From assembly GCA_019695345.1 (NCBI GenBank), contig JAIBAE010000006.1, positions 1 through 64,000 on the forward strand: 64,000 bases of DNA, in the 5' to 3' direction. The notes under the pieces were generated by a model. That model was not told the DNA's origin and searched no databases. It saw only the letters and a program-made list of their open reading frames with translations. This stretch comes from Bacteroidota bacterium. Its GTDB lineage: Bacteria > Bacteroidota > Ignavibacteria > Kapaibacteriales > NICIL-2. Position numbers and translations under genes: made by a program. Of the stretch, positions 43,241 through 52,960 are shown one piece after another. The number at the start of each line of letters is the position of its first letter. Within the stretch, counting starts at the first letter, position 1.

Positions 43241-43277
43241 AAAAAGAAAAACCCTGTAATCGTAACAGATTACAGGG
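43240..43277 (-). terminator. terminator of the small beta-barrel gene
   Basis: A perfect ten-base-pair stem CCCTGTAATC / GATTACAGGG with a six-base loop, followed on the minus strand by TTTTTCTTTTT. Confidence 0.9.
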
Positions 43278-43296
43278 CAATTCCAAGGTATTAATA

Positions 43297-43791
43297 TTAC
43301 CAAATAAAAACACCCACTCCTACTGCTAAACCAATAGTTGAAACATCACCACTACGGAAATACAAAGCTCCATCAATAGTTACATTTTTAGCTACTACGT
43401 ATGCAGCACCGCCTGTTAGTGTGATACCTGTTGAACTTGCCCCACCGCTTGAAGTAATACCTAACCCAGCTCCAACAAATGGTGCAAGAATTGGTCTGCC
43501 TTCGGTGAAATAATAGCGAGCATACGGCCCGATAAAGGTACTTGAAGTAGAAGCTCCACTACCTGAGAAAGATGTAATGGAAAGTGATGCACCTACTTCT
43601 AAATTCCTAATTACAAAAAAACCTGCTGTTGGAGATAGATAGAGACTTGTCACTGAACTTCCGCCCGAACTCATACTTGAAAAGCCAACACCACCAGCGA
43701 TTGACATACTCCCTTTATCAAAAATGTATGATTGAGAAAATGCTGTCAACGACACAGCAACAAATGCAACCGCAACCAATAATATTCTCAT
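43297..43791 (-). CDS. small outer-membrane beta-barrel protein (164 aa)
   Basis: The product begins with a signal peptide (MRILLVAVAFVAVSLTAFSQ). The mature 145 residues form about eight alternating strands rich in G, S and T (MSIAGGVGFSSMSSGG; TAGFFVIRNLEVGASLSIT; ARYYFTEGRPILAPFVGAG; GLAVGVGVFIW) and end with the C-terminal aromatic residue W typical of outer-membrane barrels (OmpA/OmpW/OMP_b-brl types). Function is not known. It is a single-gene unit with its own terminator. The 253-bp gap upstream of it (43792-44044) also holds type I copy 13 and serves the divergent flavoprotein gene. Confidence 0.8.
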   Translation of the reverse strand: MRILLVAVAFVAVSLTAFSQSYIFDKGSMSIAGGVGFSSMSSGGSSVTSLYLSPTAGFFVIRNLEVGASLSITSFSGSGASTSSTFIGPYARYYFTEGRPILAPFVGAGLGITSSGGASSTGITLTGGAAYVVAKNVTIDGALYFRSGDVSTIGLAVGVGVFIW

Positions 43792-43892
43792 AGACTACTC
43801 CCTTAAAATTGAGAAAAACATATGGCACAAAATAGCAAAACAAATTCATGCTTCGCAATGATAAAAATAAGTTTGTTGTTTGGTAATGTGTA

Positions 43893-43962
43893 AGGATCTG
43901 TCCTGCCGTTGGTTGCTCTATTAATACTGTAGATTAGGAGCAGTCCTGCGAAAGCAAAAAAA
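43893..43962 (+). repeat. type I dispersed repeat, copy 13
   Basis: GGATCTGTCCTGCCG at the left and GAGCAGTCCTGCGAAAGC with an A-tract at the right; both ends carry GTCCTGC. The A-tract is 83 bp ahead of the flavoprotein start. Confidence 0.88.
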
Positions 43963-44044
43963 TTTTACAAATTCCATGAATCTTAAATAAGAGTAAAGCA
44001 TCTTATTTAATAGAAGTACTTTTCAATTACTCTCAGGAGGTTAT

Positions 44045-45238
44045 ATGGAACGCAAGCACATTGCGATTGTTGGAACTAACTTTGGCGGATACACCGCAGC
44101 TTTGGAGTTAAAAGAGTTAGTAGGGGAAAACCATGATATTACCGTAATTGCGAACACGCACAACTTCTTATTTTTTCCTTCGTTAATTTGGTATCCGTTT
44201 GGTTTGCGCGATGAAAAGGACATCACATTTGATGTACGCCCTCAATACTTAAAACACAATATCAAATTTGTGGAAGCCGAAGTAACCAACTTAGATTTAG
44301 ATAACAATACCATCTTTACAAAATCAACAGAACCTATTAAGTACGATTATGTTCTAATTGCAACGGGACCCAAAGTAGACTACGATTACATTCCCGGTCT
44401 GCGCGAAAATTCAAACTCAATTGTTGGGTTAAGTGTAGCACAAAAAACCCGCGAAGCATGGAACAGATATTTAGCCGATCCCGGTCCAATAGTAATTGCA
44501 TCGGCACAAGGTGCGGCCTGCTTTGGGGCAGCATACGAGTTTCTGTTTAATGTTCGGTATCAGATGTCTAAACATCACCTATCAAAAAAACATTCGTTAA
44601 CCTATTTAACAGCCGAGCCATTCCTTGCTCACTTTGGTATTAATGGTTTTGGGAATGCACAAAAAATGTGTGAATGGATGTTTAACATGTATCACATTGA
44701 ATCGCGATTGAATAGTGTTATAAAAGAAGTAAAACCTGATGGTGTTGAATTGGAAAGTGGTGAGTTTTATCCATCAAAATTTACAATGGTAATGCCTCGT
44801 TTTATTGGTGTAGATGCAGTTCGCAACACACCTAATTTGGCAAACGATAAGGGTTTTATTGAAGTTGATAAAGGTTATCAGCATCCAACCTATAAAAATG
44901 TATATGCAGCTGGTGTTGCAGTTCACGTTAAAGCTCCGGGCGAGACACAAGTACCTTGTGGTGTTCCTAAAACAGGTTATCCCACAGAACAAATGGCAAA
45001 GACCGCTGTAAAGAATATTGTAGCAGATATAAAAGGTTTACCAAAAGTTGAAAACACGTTTGAAGACATGAGTGCCTACTGCATTATGGATACCGGAAAC
45101 ATGGGTATGATGATTGTTGGAGACCATATGATTTCACCACGTGAGCATCAGTTTATTATTCCCGGACCCGAAGCACACTGGGCAAAGATTGCGTTTGAAA
45201 AGTACTTCCTTTACTCACGCAAACACGGTCACGTTTAA
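44045..45238 (+). CDS. sulfide:quinone oxidoreductase-like FAD flavoprotein
   Basis: A 397-aa flavoprotein of the disulfide reductase superfamily. The FAD dinucleotide-binding motif is IAIVGTNFGGYTAA (G10-x-x-x-G14-G15). Three Cys stand where SQRs carry their redox and flavin-linked cysteines: C159 (QGAACFGAAYEF), C305 (TQVPCGVPKTG) and C346 (MSAYCIMDTG). This fits oxidation of sulfide, or a related sulfur donor, with transfer of electrons to the quinone pool at the membrane. An AGGAGG site precedes the ATG, one of the best in the window, suggesting high translation. The C-terminal amphipathic tail (HWAKIAFEKYFLYSRK) could touch the membrane. NDH-2-like enzymes are the alternative. Confidence 0.8.
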   Translation: MERKHIAIVGTNFGGYTAALELKELVGENHDITVIANTHNFLFFPSLIWYPFGLRDEKDITFDVRPQYLKHNIKFVEAEVTNLDLDNNTIFTKSTEPIKYDYVLIATGPKVDYDYIPGLRENSNSIVGLSVAQKTREAWNRYLADPGPIVIASAQGAACFGAAYEFLFNVRYQMSKHHLSKKHSLTYLTAEPFLAHFGINGFGNAQKMCEWMFNMYHIESRLNSVIKEVKPDGVELESGEFYPSKFTMVMPRFIGVDAVRNTPNLANDKGFIEVDKGYQHPTYKNVYAAGVAVHVKAPGETQVPCGVPKTGYPTEQMAKTAVKNIVADIKGLPKVENTFEDMSAYCIMDTGNMGMMIVGDHMISPREHQFIIPGPEAHWAKIAFEKYFLYSRKHGHV

Positions 45239-45262
45239 ACCAACCTGACCTTTGTATACCAA

Positions 45263-45304
45263 AAAGGAACTCCAATCACCACTGGAGTTCCTTTATTATT
45301 TTTT
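45263..45304. terminator. bidirectional terminator between flavoprotein and mpl genes
   Basis: AAAGGAACTCCA pairs with TGGAGTTCCTTT; T-rich tracts follow on both sides, so it can serve both converging transcripts. Confidence 0.85.
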
Positions 45305-45365
45305 GCTACCGCAGAGGGCACCGAATGTTGCCTACAAAACTAGCATCACCTGCCCGAAAGAACCT
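45299..45365 (-). repeat. type I dispersed repeat, copy 14
   Basis: TTTTTTGCTACCGCAGAGGG at the T-rich end, which doubles as terminator tail; far end CCTGCCCGAAAGAACC. Abuts the mpl stop codon. Confidence 0.8.
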
Positions 45366-46793
45366 TTACACCTGTTGCACCTTTAACGAAGAGCGGAGTC
45401 CGTTAAAGTCTCCATTGCTAAGTAACACAATAACATCGTTTGGTTGAACTGTTTTTTGTAGGAAGTCTAACATGTCATTTCCCCAAGAGCCGGTTTGAGC
45501 CTGCTCGGTTGAGATTGCAAACACTTTTTTGCCTTGCGATTGTAGTTCGTGTGCAAGTTTATCGGTATTTAATCTGTCGGATTCTGAATATCTCTCAGGT
45601 CGGTTTGGTGCGCCAATACAGATAATATCGGCATCATCAAAACACCGCGCCAATTCGTTCTGAAAGAAACTGCGAGTTGTTGTATTGCTGCGTGGCTCAA
45701 AGCAAGCAATGATGCGTCGGTTGGGATAGCGTTGAGTAATTGCTTTTAATGTTACAGCAATAGCAGTTGGGTGATGTGCAAAATCATCAACTACGGTAGC
45801 GCCATTCCAACTTGCTATTTCTTCTAAACGGCGTTTGGGAAGTTTGAATGTAGTTAGTGCTTCTTGAATTTGTTCCTTGGTAATACCTTCGCGGTGGGCT
45901 GCAGCAATTACTGCAAGTGTATTGCGGATATTGTATTCTCCGGCAAGCGGTGAAGTAAACCTGGAAAAGATTAATCCGTTTTTCAGAACAGTAAAGTATG
46001 TTTCAGTTTCGCCGTAATGAATATCCACAGCGCGCCAATAGCAACTAGAATCTAACCCAAATGTTTCTACTGTTGCAAACACGGTACTGATTATATCGGC
46101 TACATTAGAATCTTCGCCATTGGCAATTATAACTCCGTTACGAGGAACAAGCCGAGCAAACAATCTGAATGAACGCTTTATTTCAGCAAGAGAAGAAAAT
46201 ATATCAGCGTGGTCGAATTCGATATTGTTTATGATTGCTATATCCGGACGGTATAACATAAACTTTGAGCGTTTATCAAAGTACGCAGTATCGTATTCAT
46301 CGCCTTCGCTTATAAAGTATCCTTGCTCATTATTGGGAACCAGTCGGCAACCTAAACCAAAGTTACCGGTAATTGCACCTATAAGGAATCCGGTTGGTTT
46401 TTGGGCTGAGGCAAACATCCATGCGGCAAGCGAGCTTGTTGATGTTTTACCGTGAGTTCCGGTGATAACAATTGAAGTATGCTGTTGTATGAATTCATTC
46501 CGAATGAGTTCGGACATTGATACCAACGTGAATCTGTTATCGAGTGCTGCTTCGAGTTCGGGATTACCGCGACTTATTGCATTACCAACAACTACAATAT
46601 CGGGGCTGAAGTAGGTTATAGAATTTTCCTGGAAGCCATCGGTGTAGTGAATGCCTTTAGCATGTAAGAAATCACTCATTGGCGGATACACTTGTGCATC
46701 GGAACCTCCAACAATAAAACCGGCTTCTACACATGCGCCAGCTACTGCGCCCATTGCAGTACCACCAATGCCAATAAAATACAGTCGCTTCAT
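45366..46793 (-). CDS. mpl: UDP-N-acetylmuramate:L-alanyl-gamma-D-glutamyl-meso-diaminopimelate ligase
   Basis: The 475-aa cytoplasmic ligase re-attaches recycled murein tripeptide to UDP-MurNAc with ATP, in peptidoglycan recycling. It opens with the Mur/Mpl glycine-rich UDP-binding motif (LYFIGIGGTAMGAVAGACVE). The ATP site is IVITGTHGKTSTSSLAAW, followed by GDEYDTAYFDKRSKF, which is typical of Mpl rather than MurC, and VDDFAHHPTAI with the EPRSNTTTR loop. Length is close to the family mean. The gene stands alone, with its 3' end against a type I repeat and terminator. It shows that this organism makes and recycles DAP-type murein. Confidence 0.92.
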   Translation of the reverse strand: MKRLYFIGIGGTAMGAVAGACVEAGFIVGGSDAQVYPPMSDFLHAKGIHYTDGFQENSITYFSPDIVVVGNAISRGNPELEAALDNRFTLVSMSELIRNEFIQQHTSIVITGTHGKTSTSSLAAWMFASAQKPTGFLIGAITGNFGLGCRLVPNNEQGYFISEGDEYDTAYFDKRSKFMLYRPDIAIINNIEFDHADIFSSLAEIKRSFRLFARLVPRNGVIIANGEDSNVADIISTVFATVETFGLDSSCYWRAVDIHYGETETYFTVLKNGLIFSRFTSPLAGEYNIRNTLAVIAAAHREGITKEQIQEALTTFKLPKRRLEEIASWNGATVVDDFAHHPTAIAVTLKAITQRYPNRRIIACFEPRSNTTTRSFFQNELARCFDDADIICIGAPNRPERYSESDRLNTDKLAHELQSQGKKVFAISTEQAQTGSWGNDMLDFLQKTVQPNDVIVLLSNGDFNGLRSSLKVQQV

Positions 46794-46827
46794 AATTCTA
46801 TACGATAAGGGTTAGGGAAGTGTGGTT

Positions 46828-46890
46828 GTTTCTTTCCCGCAAAAGTACGGATGTTTATTGTACGTTGTTCGGAGCGGTTGCGATAGCATC
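46828..46890 (+). repeat. type I dispersed repeat, copy 15
   Basis: GTTTCTTTCCCGC at the left, GTTCGGAGCGGTTGCGATAGC at the right. The GCTATCGC end touches the TGA of the minus-strand PAP2 gene, the same relation to a stop codon as in copies 4, 8, 10, 12 and 16. Confidence 0.8.
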
Positions 46891-47755
46891 ACCAACTAAG
46901 GGAATAATTTAGCGTAAAGGTACCGTTGGGATATAGAATTGGATAGATTGATGATTGTGATTTTCCGTTTTTGTGAGGTAAATCTTTGTGAGCTACAATT
47001 TGCCCAAATCCGTATCCGAGAGCAATGGCAAGTGGGTAATCGCTAACCCAGTGGATTCCTTGCCCAACCATGCCTAGAGCTAATAAACTTACCGCCGGAT
47101 ACCCGACATATGGTAACCATGTTGCTTCTGGATAGTTCTCGCAGACAACGGTTAACGTAGCCAACGCGGTAGTAACGTGTCCGCTTGGGAAGGCATCGTA
47201 GTGAGGTACATGTTTGTGATACTCAATCTGATTTGGAAAAAAATCCCAACGACCGGTTGAAGGTGCAGTTGTAACAAATGGGCTCTCACGCCCGGTAATA
47301 TGTTTTAGTACTTGTACAACAGCCCCACCGGCTAAAATTACTTCTGTTACCTGGCTGGCAGTTCTTAAAGCACGTTTGTCGTCGGCCGCCCAACCGTACA
47401 GACCAAACCCAATTGCAATTCCAAACTGAAATTTGCCATCACCAATGTCAACGCCACGGTCGTGTATATAAGCAACCGTTTTATTGCTTTGATACCAATC
47501 TTTTACCGGGTCGTACATTTCTCTGTCATATGCTATGGTAGCCAATGTAGAAACTGTGATTCCTGCATATAATGGGATGTATTTTGTATCCCATGCTGCT
47601 GAACCAAACCGATACCAATCGTTAGGAAGATTGGTAATAAAGTCGAATGTTCCAACAGAGAGAGAGTCTTGGTGAACAAGGGTTGAATCACTACTCTGAG
47701 CTTTGGAACATGATGTTAGTATTACAAAAAGTAAGAAATAATATAGTGTTTTCAT
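46889..47755 (-). CDS. PAP2-family phosphatase lipoprotein
   Basis: A 288-aa phosphatidic-acid-phosphatase-type protein. ATG 47755 gives a lipoprotein signal (MKTLYYFLLFVILTSC, lipobox LTSC). The PAP2 motifs are a first motif KHITGRESPF (the usual R-P is R-E here), PSGHVTTALA with the conserved His, and HWVSDYPLAIALGYG with the second His and Asp. Such enzymes remove phosphate from lipid carriers or lipids in the periplasm. The C-terminus, ending NYSLSW, adds a strand with a terminal aromatic residue, suggesting an outer-membrane location. It is divergent from lepA with 115 bp between the starts. Confidence 0.8.
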   Translation of the reverse strand: MKTLYYFLLFVILTSCSKAQSSDSTLVHQDSLSVGTFDFITNLPNDWYRFGSAAWDTKYIPLYAGITVSTLATIAYDREMYDPVKDWYQSNKTVAYIHDRGVDIGDGKFQFGIAIGFGLYGWAADDKRALRTASQVTEVILAGGAVVQVLKHITGRESPFVTTAPSTGRWDFFPNQIEYHKHVPHYDAFPSGHVTTALATLTVVCENYPEATWLPYVGYPAVSLLALGMVGQGIHWVSDYPLAIALGYGFGQIVAHKDLPHKNGKSQSSIYPILYPNGTFTLNYSLSW

Positions 47756-47870
47756 CGTATGCGTTAAGTAATGGGCTGCAAACTTACAACCATCTGCACT
47801 TTTCTCTGTATTTTTGCGGCTCGAATTTTGTAATTCCACCACATTTACGGTGTTAGAAGAATACCACTAT

Positions 47871-49676
47871 ATGAATAATATTAGAAATTTCTGCATCATT
47901 GCACACATAGACCACGGGAAATCAACATTAGCTGATAGGTTGTTGGAGAGAACCGGAAGAGTTACCGCCCGCGAAATGACCATGAACCAGATTCTGGACG
48001 ATAATCCCTTAGAACAAGAGCGTGGCATAACCATTAAGCTCCACGCCATCCAGATGAGTTATGCAGCCAAAGATGGAGAAAAGTACACCCTGAACTTAAT
48101 TGATACTCCCGGACACGTAGATTTCTCCTACGAAGTATCACGTTCACTTGCTGCATGTGAGGGAGCTTTGTTAGTTGTAGATGCAACGCAAGGAGTAGAA
48201 GCTCAAACCATTAGTAACTTGTTTTTAGCTATTGATGCAGGTTTGGAGATAATTCCGGTTATCAATAAAATTGATTTGCCTTCTGCTGTTACAACCATAG
48301 ATGGCGTTAAAAAGCAAGTGATGGATTTGATTGGCTGTAAAGAAGAAGATATGATTCTTGCATCCGCTAAAGCTGGTATTGGAATAGATGAAATCTTAGA
48401 GGCTGTAGTAGAGAAGATTCCAGCACCTGTTGGCGACGCAACCAAACCACTCCGAGCATTGATTTACGATTCTATATATGATGCGTATCGTGGAGTTGTT
48501 GTAAATGTTCGGGTGTTCGATGGCACTTTAAAAGAAAAAGATAAAGTCCGTTTTATGGCTACCAACATGGATTATGAAACAGACGAAGTTGGTGTGCTAT
48601 ATATGAAAGAACACAGAACGGGTGTATTAAAGGCAGGAGATGTAGGGTACTTTACTGCTGCCATTCGCCGAGTTCAGGATACTAAAGTTGGTGATACCGT
48701 AACTCATGCAAACAAACCATGTGAAGAAGCAATTGCAGGGTTCCGCGAGGTAAAGCCAATGGTATTTAGCGGGATTTACCCCGCAGATAGCGATGACTTT
48801 GAAGATTTACGAGAGGCACTTGGTAAACTAACCTTAAACGATTCAGCAATTTCTTACGAACCGGAAAGTTCAACAGCTTTGGGATTTGGTTTCCGTTGCG
48901 GTTTCCTTGGGTTGTTACACATGGAGATTGTTCAGGAACGTTTGGAACGTGAATTTAATCAGACGATTGTAAACACTGTTCCTAACGTACGGTATTTGGT
49001 ACGCCGTACAGATGGTGAAGAATTATGGGTTGATAATCCTGCACAGATGCCGCCTACTGGCAACATAAATGAAATTCTTGAGCCATACATCAAAGCTCAA
49101 ATAATTACACCAACAGAATATGTTGGAAGTATTATGAAATTATGTATGGATAGACGAGGAACAATTTTAGGACAGCACTACTTGACCGAAACTAGAGTTG
49201 ACATGACGTTTGAGTTACCACTTGCGGAGGTGGTTTTTGATTTTTACGATAAGTTAAAATCAATCTCACGTGGTTACGCTTCTTTAGATTACGAGTATTC
49301 CGAATACAAAGCCGGCGATTTGGTTAAGCTTGATATTCTCCTCAACACAGAACCAGTTGATGCTTTGTCAACAATTGTTCACCGCCAAAAAGCATACGAG
49401 TGGGGTCGCAAACTGTGCGCAAAACTCAAAACACTTATTCCACGCCAAATGTTTGATGTAGCCATACAGGCAGCAATTGGAGCTAAAATCGTATCGCGCG
49501 ATTCCATCAGTGCAATACGCAAAAACGTGTTGGCTAAATGTTATGGTGGAGATATTTCGCGTAAACGTAAACTTCTCGAAAAACAAAAGGAAGGTAAAAA
49601 GCGCATGAAACAGATAGGTCGTGTAGAAGTACCACAAGAAGCATTCTTGGCCGTACTTAGCTTAGATGATGATTAA
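47871..49676 (+). CDS. lepA: elongation factor 4 (LepA)
   Basis: The 601-aa translational GTPase acts on stalled or mistranslocated ribosomes and in initiation fidelity. ATG 47871 gives the standard N-terminus [21 protein letters not shown] motifs follow: [13 protein letters not shown] (switch I region), [10 protein letters not shown], and NKIDLPSA. The EF4-specific C-terminal domain is complete ([40 protein letters not shown]). Length equals that of the family (about 600). The stop is followed by a type I repeat after one to five bases. The signal peptidase gene begins 156 bp downstream, matching the common lepA-lepB order. Confidence 0.97.
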   Translation: MNNIRNFCIIAHIDHGKSTLADRLLERTGRVTAREMTMNQILDDNPLEQERGITIKLHAIQMSYAAKDGEKYTLNLIDTPGHVDFSYEVSRSLAACEGALLVVDATQGVEAQTISNLFLAIDAGLEIIPVINKIDLPSAVTTIDGVKKQVMDLIGCKEEDMILASAKAGIGIDEILEAVVEKIPAPVGDATKPLRALIYDSIYDAYRGVVVNVRVFDGTLKEKDKVRFMATNMDYETDEVGVLYMKEHRTGVLKAGDVGYFTAAIRRVQDTKVGDTVTHANKPCEEAIAGFREVKPMVFSGIYPADSDDFEDLREALGKLTLNDSAISYEPESSTALGFGFRCGFLGLLHMEIVQERLEREFNQTIVNTVPNVRYLVRRTDGEELWVDNPAQMPPTGNINEILEPYIKAQIITPTEYVGSIMKLCMDRRGTILGQHYLTETRVDMTFELPLAEVVFDFYDKLKSISRGYASLDYEYSEYKAGDLVKLDILLNTEPVDALSTIVHRQKAYEWGRKLCAKLKTLIPRQMFDVAIQAAIGAKIVSRDSISAIRKNVLAKCYGGDISRKRKLLEKQKEGKKRMKQIGRVEVPQEAFLAVLSLDDD

Positions 49677-49677
49677 T

Positions 49678-49744
49678 CATTTGCTATCACATGACCGCAC
49701 CGAACAGTAGATTACCAAACAAGCTTATATAAGCGGTACAAAAC
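49678..49744 (-). repeat. type I dispersed repeat, copy 16
   Basis: TTTGCTATCACATGACCGC begins 2 bp behind the lepA stop, followed by ACCGAAC; the far end (AGCGGTACAAAACC) is diverged. Confidence 0.75.
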
Positions 49745-49831
49745 CGCAAATGTTAACAAAACCTAAATCGTGAAACTATACACCATGAACCTCGTTTGAT
49801 GAAACGAGTTTGTTCACAACACTTTAGAATC

Positions 49832-50785
49832 ATGGAAAACAATAAAGCAAATCAGAACCCATTCAAACGTTATTGGGAATGGCGTAATAATAAAAAGGAA
49901 GCCGAACGCATTGCCTACGAAAAAATGAATTTCAAAGAAAAAGTAATTTCATGGGTAAAAACTCTGGGCGGCGCAATAGTGGTTGTTACTATTCTCAACG
50001 GGATATTAATAGCGTCGTTTGTTGTACCAACAGGCTCCATGGAAAATACAGTTATGACCGGTGAGTTTTTGTTTGTAAACAAATTCAAATACGGTCCATC
50101 AACACCACAAATTATTCCTATACTCAACATTCCATTACCTTTCTACAAGACACCTCCAATCTGGAGTCCAAAACAAGGCGATGTAATTGTGTTTATCTAT
50201 CCGGGTGATAGAGAAGAAGTTAAACACGAAGAGTTTATGTATTACTTAAAACGTTGTGTTGCTGTTTCCGGTGATACGTTGAAAATAGTTAACGATAGTG
50301 TCTATGTAAATGGAGTTCAATTCCACCTACCACCCGGTGGTAAGTATATTGATAACCCAACATATCACGACGAAAGTTATACTTTTCCGGTTGGGAAAAA
50401 CTTCACTCGTAGTAATTACGGCCCAATAAGAATTCCCAAAATGGGCGATGTTATTACACTTACAAATGATAATTTCAACGAATGGAACATCTTCATTCAA
50501 CGTGAAGGGCATAAGGTAGAGCGAAATGGCGATGATTTCATGATCGATGGCGTTAAAACTAACTCCTACACTGTAAACCGCGACTATGTTTTTGGGATGG
50601 GTGATAACAGAAATAACAGCTTAGATAGTAGATATTGGGGTTTTATTCCTAAACAAGATGTAGTTGGTACTCCAATGATGGTATATTGGTCATGGGAAAC
50701 TGAAGATAGGAATGGCAGACCACTAACAATGTTTAAGAAATTGTCAAAGATTCGTTGGTCACGTTTAGGTTCCATCATAAACTAA
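49832..50785 (+). CDS. lepB: signal peptidase I, first copy
   Basis: A 317-aa membrane-bound serine-lysine peptidase that removes signal peptides. ATG 49832 is preferred, with ATG 49799 possible. A charged cytoplasmic N-terminus (YWEWRNNKKEAERIAYEK) precedes one membrane helix (47-63). Catalytic S69 lies in VPTGSMENT, the Lys base is K140 in YYLKRCVAVSGD, and box E is GMGDNRNNSLDSRYWGFIP. The insert between Ser and Lys is long, as in Gram-negative enzymes. A second, different copy follows 59 bp later behind a terminator, so each can be expressed separately. Confidence 0.95.
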   Translation: MENNKANQNPFKRYWEWRNNKKEAERIAYEKMNFKEKVISWVKTLGGAIVVVTILNGILIASFVVPTGSMENTVMTGEFLFVNKFKYGPSTPQIIPILNIPLPFYKTPPIWSPKQGDVIVFIYPGDREEVKHEEFMYYLKRCVAVSGDTLKIVNDSVYVNGVQFHLPPGGKYIDNPTYHDESYTFPVGKNFTRSNYGPIRIPKMGDVITLTNDNFNEWNIFIQREGHKVERNGDDFMIDGVKTNSYTVNRDYVFGMGDNRNNSLDSRYWGFIPKQDVVGTPMMVYWSWETEDRNGRPLTMFKKLSKIRWSRLGSIIN

Positions 50786-50802
50786 TAAAAGCAACACATC
50801 AG

Positions 50803-50838
50803 TAAGGCAGGTCAACTCAATGACCTGCTTTTTATTTT
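50803..50838 (+). terminator. terminator between the two signal peptidase genes
   Basis: AAGGCAGGTCA pairs loosely with TGACCTGCTTT around ACTCAA, followed by TTTATTTT. It is only seven bases before the next start codon, so it could also act as a translation-masking hairpin. Confidence 0.8.
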
Positions 50839-50844
50839 CTACAC

Positions 50845-51645
50845 ATGGGGCAGCAGCAAACTACAGCAATTACTAAAGATTTGACTAACATTACCACCCG
50901 CGATGTTATGTTAGGAGTATTCATTGCAATTGGGATTGCTTTATTGTTAAAAATGTTCTTTATAGGTATGTACCGCATTCCAACGGGGTCAATGATACCA
51001 ACGCTAACATCCGGTGATTATGTTATTGTTAATAAAGTTGCGTATGCATTTGGCTTACCCGAAAAAATTCCATTTACTGATATTGATGTGGGGTTTAGAA
51101 GTAGATGGTATTTCAATAATATTAAACAAGGTGATATTGTTGTATTTGAATTCCCTGAGCCGGAAAAGTTTCGTTCCGCACCTTTGTTTTTTGTAAAAAG
51201 AGTTATTGGTTTACCCGGTGATACAATTGCAGTACGTGAAAATCTGGAGTATTTTGGCGAGTCGGCATTACAACAACGGAAGTTATCCAAACAATTGTTG
51301 AGCCGTACTCCATTTGCAGGACCACTCGTCATTCCAAATAAAGGGTTAACTGTGCATATAGATAGTAAGAACATAGACCTGTGGCGAGATGCAATACAAA
51401 AGGATGGAGCTGATGTTGACATCATAAATAACGTTATCACCATTAATAACAATAGCGTTTCTTCTTATACTTTTAAGAATAATTTCTATTATGTAATGGG
51501 CGATAATAGAGGTAACAGTTTTGATTCTCGTTTTTGGGGTTTAGTTAGTGAGAAGCGAATTCTTGGAAAACCTGTTTTCATCTATTGGTCTCACGCAGAT
51601 GGAAATCAGATTCTCTGGAACAGAATAGGCACTATAATACATTAG
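50845..51645 (+). CDS. signal peptidase I, second copy
   Basis: A 266-aa paralog of the preceding enzyme. It has a membrane helix (about 22-41), catalytic S49 in IPTGSMIPT, base K118 in FFVKRVIGLPGD, and box E GDNRGNSFDSRFWGLV. The shorter periplasmic insert and different N-terminus set it apart from the first copy, so the two may have different substrates, such as general exported versus outer-membrane or T9SS proteins. The start codon lies close behind a hairpin. hemW follows 4 bp later, on the same transcript. Confidence 0.94.
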   Translation: MGQQQTTAITKDLTNITTRDVMLGVFIAIGIALLLKMFFIGMYRIPTGSMIPTLTSGDYVIVNKVAYAFGLPEKIPFTDIDVGFRSRWYFNNIKQGDIVVFEFPEPEKFRSAPLFFVKRVIGLPGDTIAVRENLEYFGESALQQRKLSKQLLSRTPFAGPLVIPNKGLTVHIDSKNIDLWRDAIQKDGADVDIINNVITINNNSVSSYTFKNNFYYVMGDNRGNSFDSRFWGLVSEKRILGKPVFIYWSHADGNQILWNRIGTIIH

Positions 51646-51649
51646 GTTA

Positions 51650-52855
51650 ATGAATATCAGCTTGTACATACACGTTCCATTCTGCGAAAAGAAATGTCGT
51701 TATTGCGATTTCTATTCCATAGAGCGTATGCACCAGAAAGATGAGTTTGTGCAGATGGTAACGCGTGAATTAGCTTTACGTGCAACAATGATAGCTCAAC
51801 AACATTCTGTAAAGACAATCTTTTTTGGTGGTGGAACACCTTCATTACTTTCACCTACACAATTCCAAACCATTGGGGATGCAATTCACAATCATTATCA
51901 TGTGGATTCCGACTGTGAGTGGACAATGGAATGTAATCCCGGTACTGTTACGCTTGAAAATCTACAGCAGTACAAAACATCCGGAGTTAACAGAATCAGT
52001 TTTGGTGTACAATCTTTTCACCAAACAGAGTTAGAGTTCCTTGATAGAATACACTCACCAGAAGACGCAGAAACCGCTGTAGAACTTGCCAGAACAGCCG
52101 GAATACACAACATTAACATTGATTTGATGTTTGCTCTTCCGCATCAAACTAAAGAGACTTTTACAGCAACCTTACAACGGGCGTTAGCACTTAACACCGA
52201 ACATATTTCTGCGTACAGTTTGATTTACGAAGAAGGTACACCGTTGTTTACTATGTTGCAAAAAGGCGAAGTGTCTCAGTCATCCGAAGAAACAGATGCT
52301 GAGATGTACCAACTGGCAATAAACACTTTAACTTCAAACGGCTACTCGCAATATGAGATTTCAAACTTTGCTAAACCAGGATTAGAGTGTAAGCATAATT
52401 TGGTGTACTGGAATGCTGAGGAATATTTATCATTCGGACCGTCAGCACATGGGTTTATAAACAACTCACGTTATTGGAATTACCGAAACATCTCAACATA
52501 CTTACAAAAACTACAAAATAACGAACTTCCAACAGCAAATAGCGAGGTACTGTCTGTTTCTGAGAGAATGTTCGAGCGTGCCTTTTTGGAACTAAGGGCG
52601 CAAGGCGTGCGCCTGGATAAATTCAAGACCGATTTTGGAATAGATATTACAAACGATTTAAAGAGTACTATCCAACTCTGGAGCGATGAACACCTTGTAA
52701 CTTTGCACAACGGCAAGCTATCGCTAACATCAAGCGGTTATTCTGTTTGCGATGAACTAACATTACAACTGATTTCCGGTTTAGAAAAATATACTTCATC
52801 TGTATGGAAACCGGCACCAGATAATCAATATCAGGACGTGTTTACTATTCTTTAG
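51650..52855 (+). CDS. hemW: HemW-type radical SAM protein (heme chaperone, coproporphyrinogen oxidase-like)
   Basis: A 401-aa radical SAM protein with the cluster motif C12-EKK-C16-RY-C19 in YIHVPFCEKKCRYCDF. HemW lacks the N-terminal cysteine pair of HemN and acts as a heme chaperone. Here too no additional Cys precedes the cluster and the sequence begins at the motif, in favour of HemW over HemN. Other family segments are FFGGGTPSLL, NRISFGVQSFH and SAYSLIYEEGTPL, with a C-terminal HemN_C domain (MFERAFLELRAQGVRLDKF). It follows the second signal peptidase gene by 4 bp. Confidence 0.92.
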   Translation: MNISLYIHVPFCEKKCRYCDFYSIERMHQKDEFVQMVTRELALRATMIAQQHSVKTIFFGGGTPSLLSPTQFQTIGDAIHNHYHVDSDCEWTMECNPGTVTLENLQQYKTSGVNRISFGVQSFHQTELEFLDRIHSPEDAETAVELARTAGIHNINIDLMFALPHQTKETFTATLQRALALNTEHISAYSLIYEEGTPLFTMLQKGEVSQSSEETDAEMYQLAINTLTSNGYSQYEISNFAKPGLECKHNLVYWNAEEYLSFGPSAHGFINNSRYWNYRNISTYLQKLQNNELPTANSEVLSVSERMFERAFLELRAQGVRLDKFKTDFGIDITNDLKSTIQLWSDEHLVTLHNGKLSLTSSGYSVCDELTLQLISGLEKYTSSVWKPAPDNQYQDVFTIL

Positions 52856-52960
52856 GTTTTTCAGCCCCACCAACCTGTTTCAAACAGCCCTTCCTTTTGC
52901 ATAGACAGAAGAGCCATTCTCCAAATACCATACATCGTGATGAGATTGTTTCTGTAGTGA

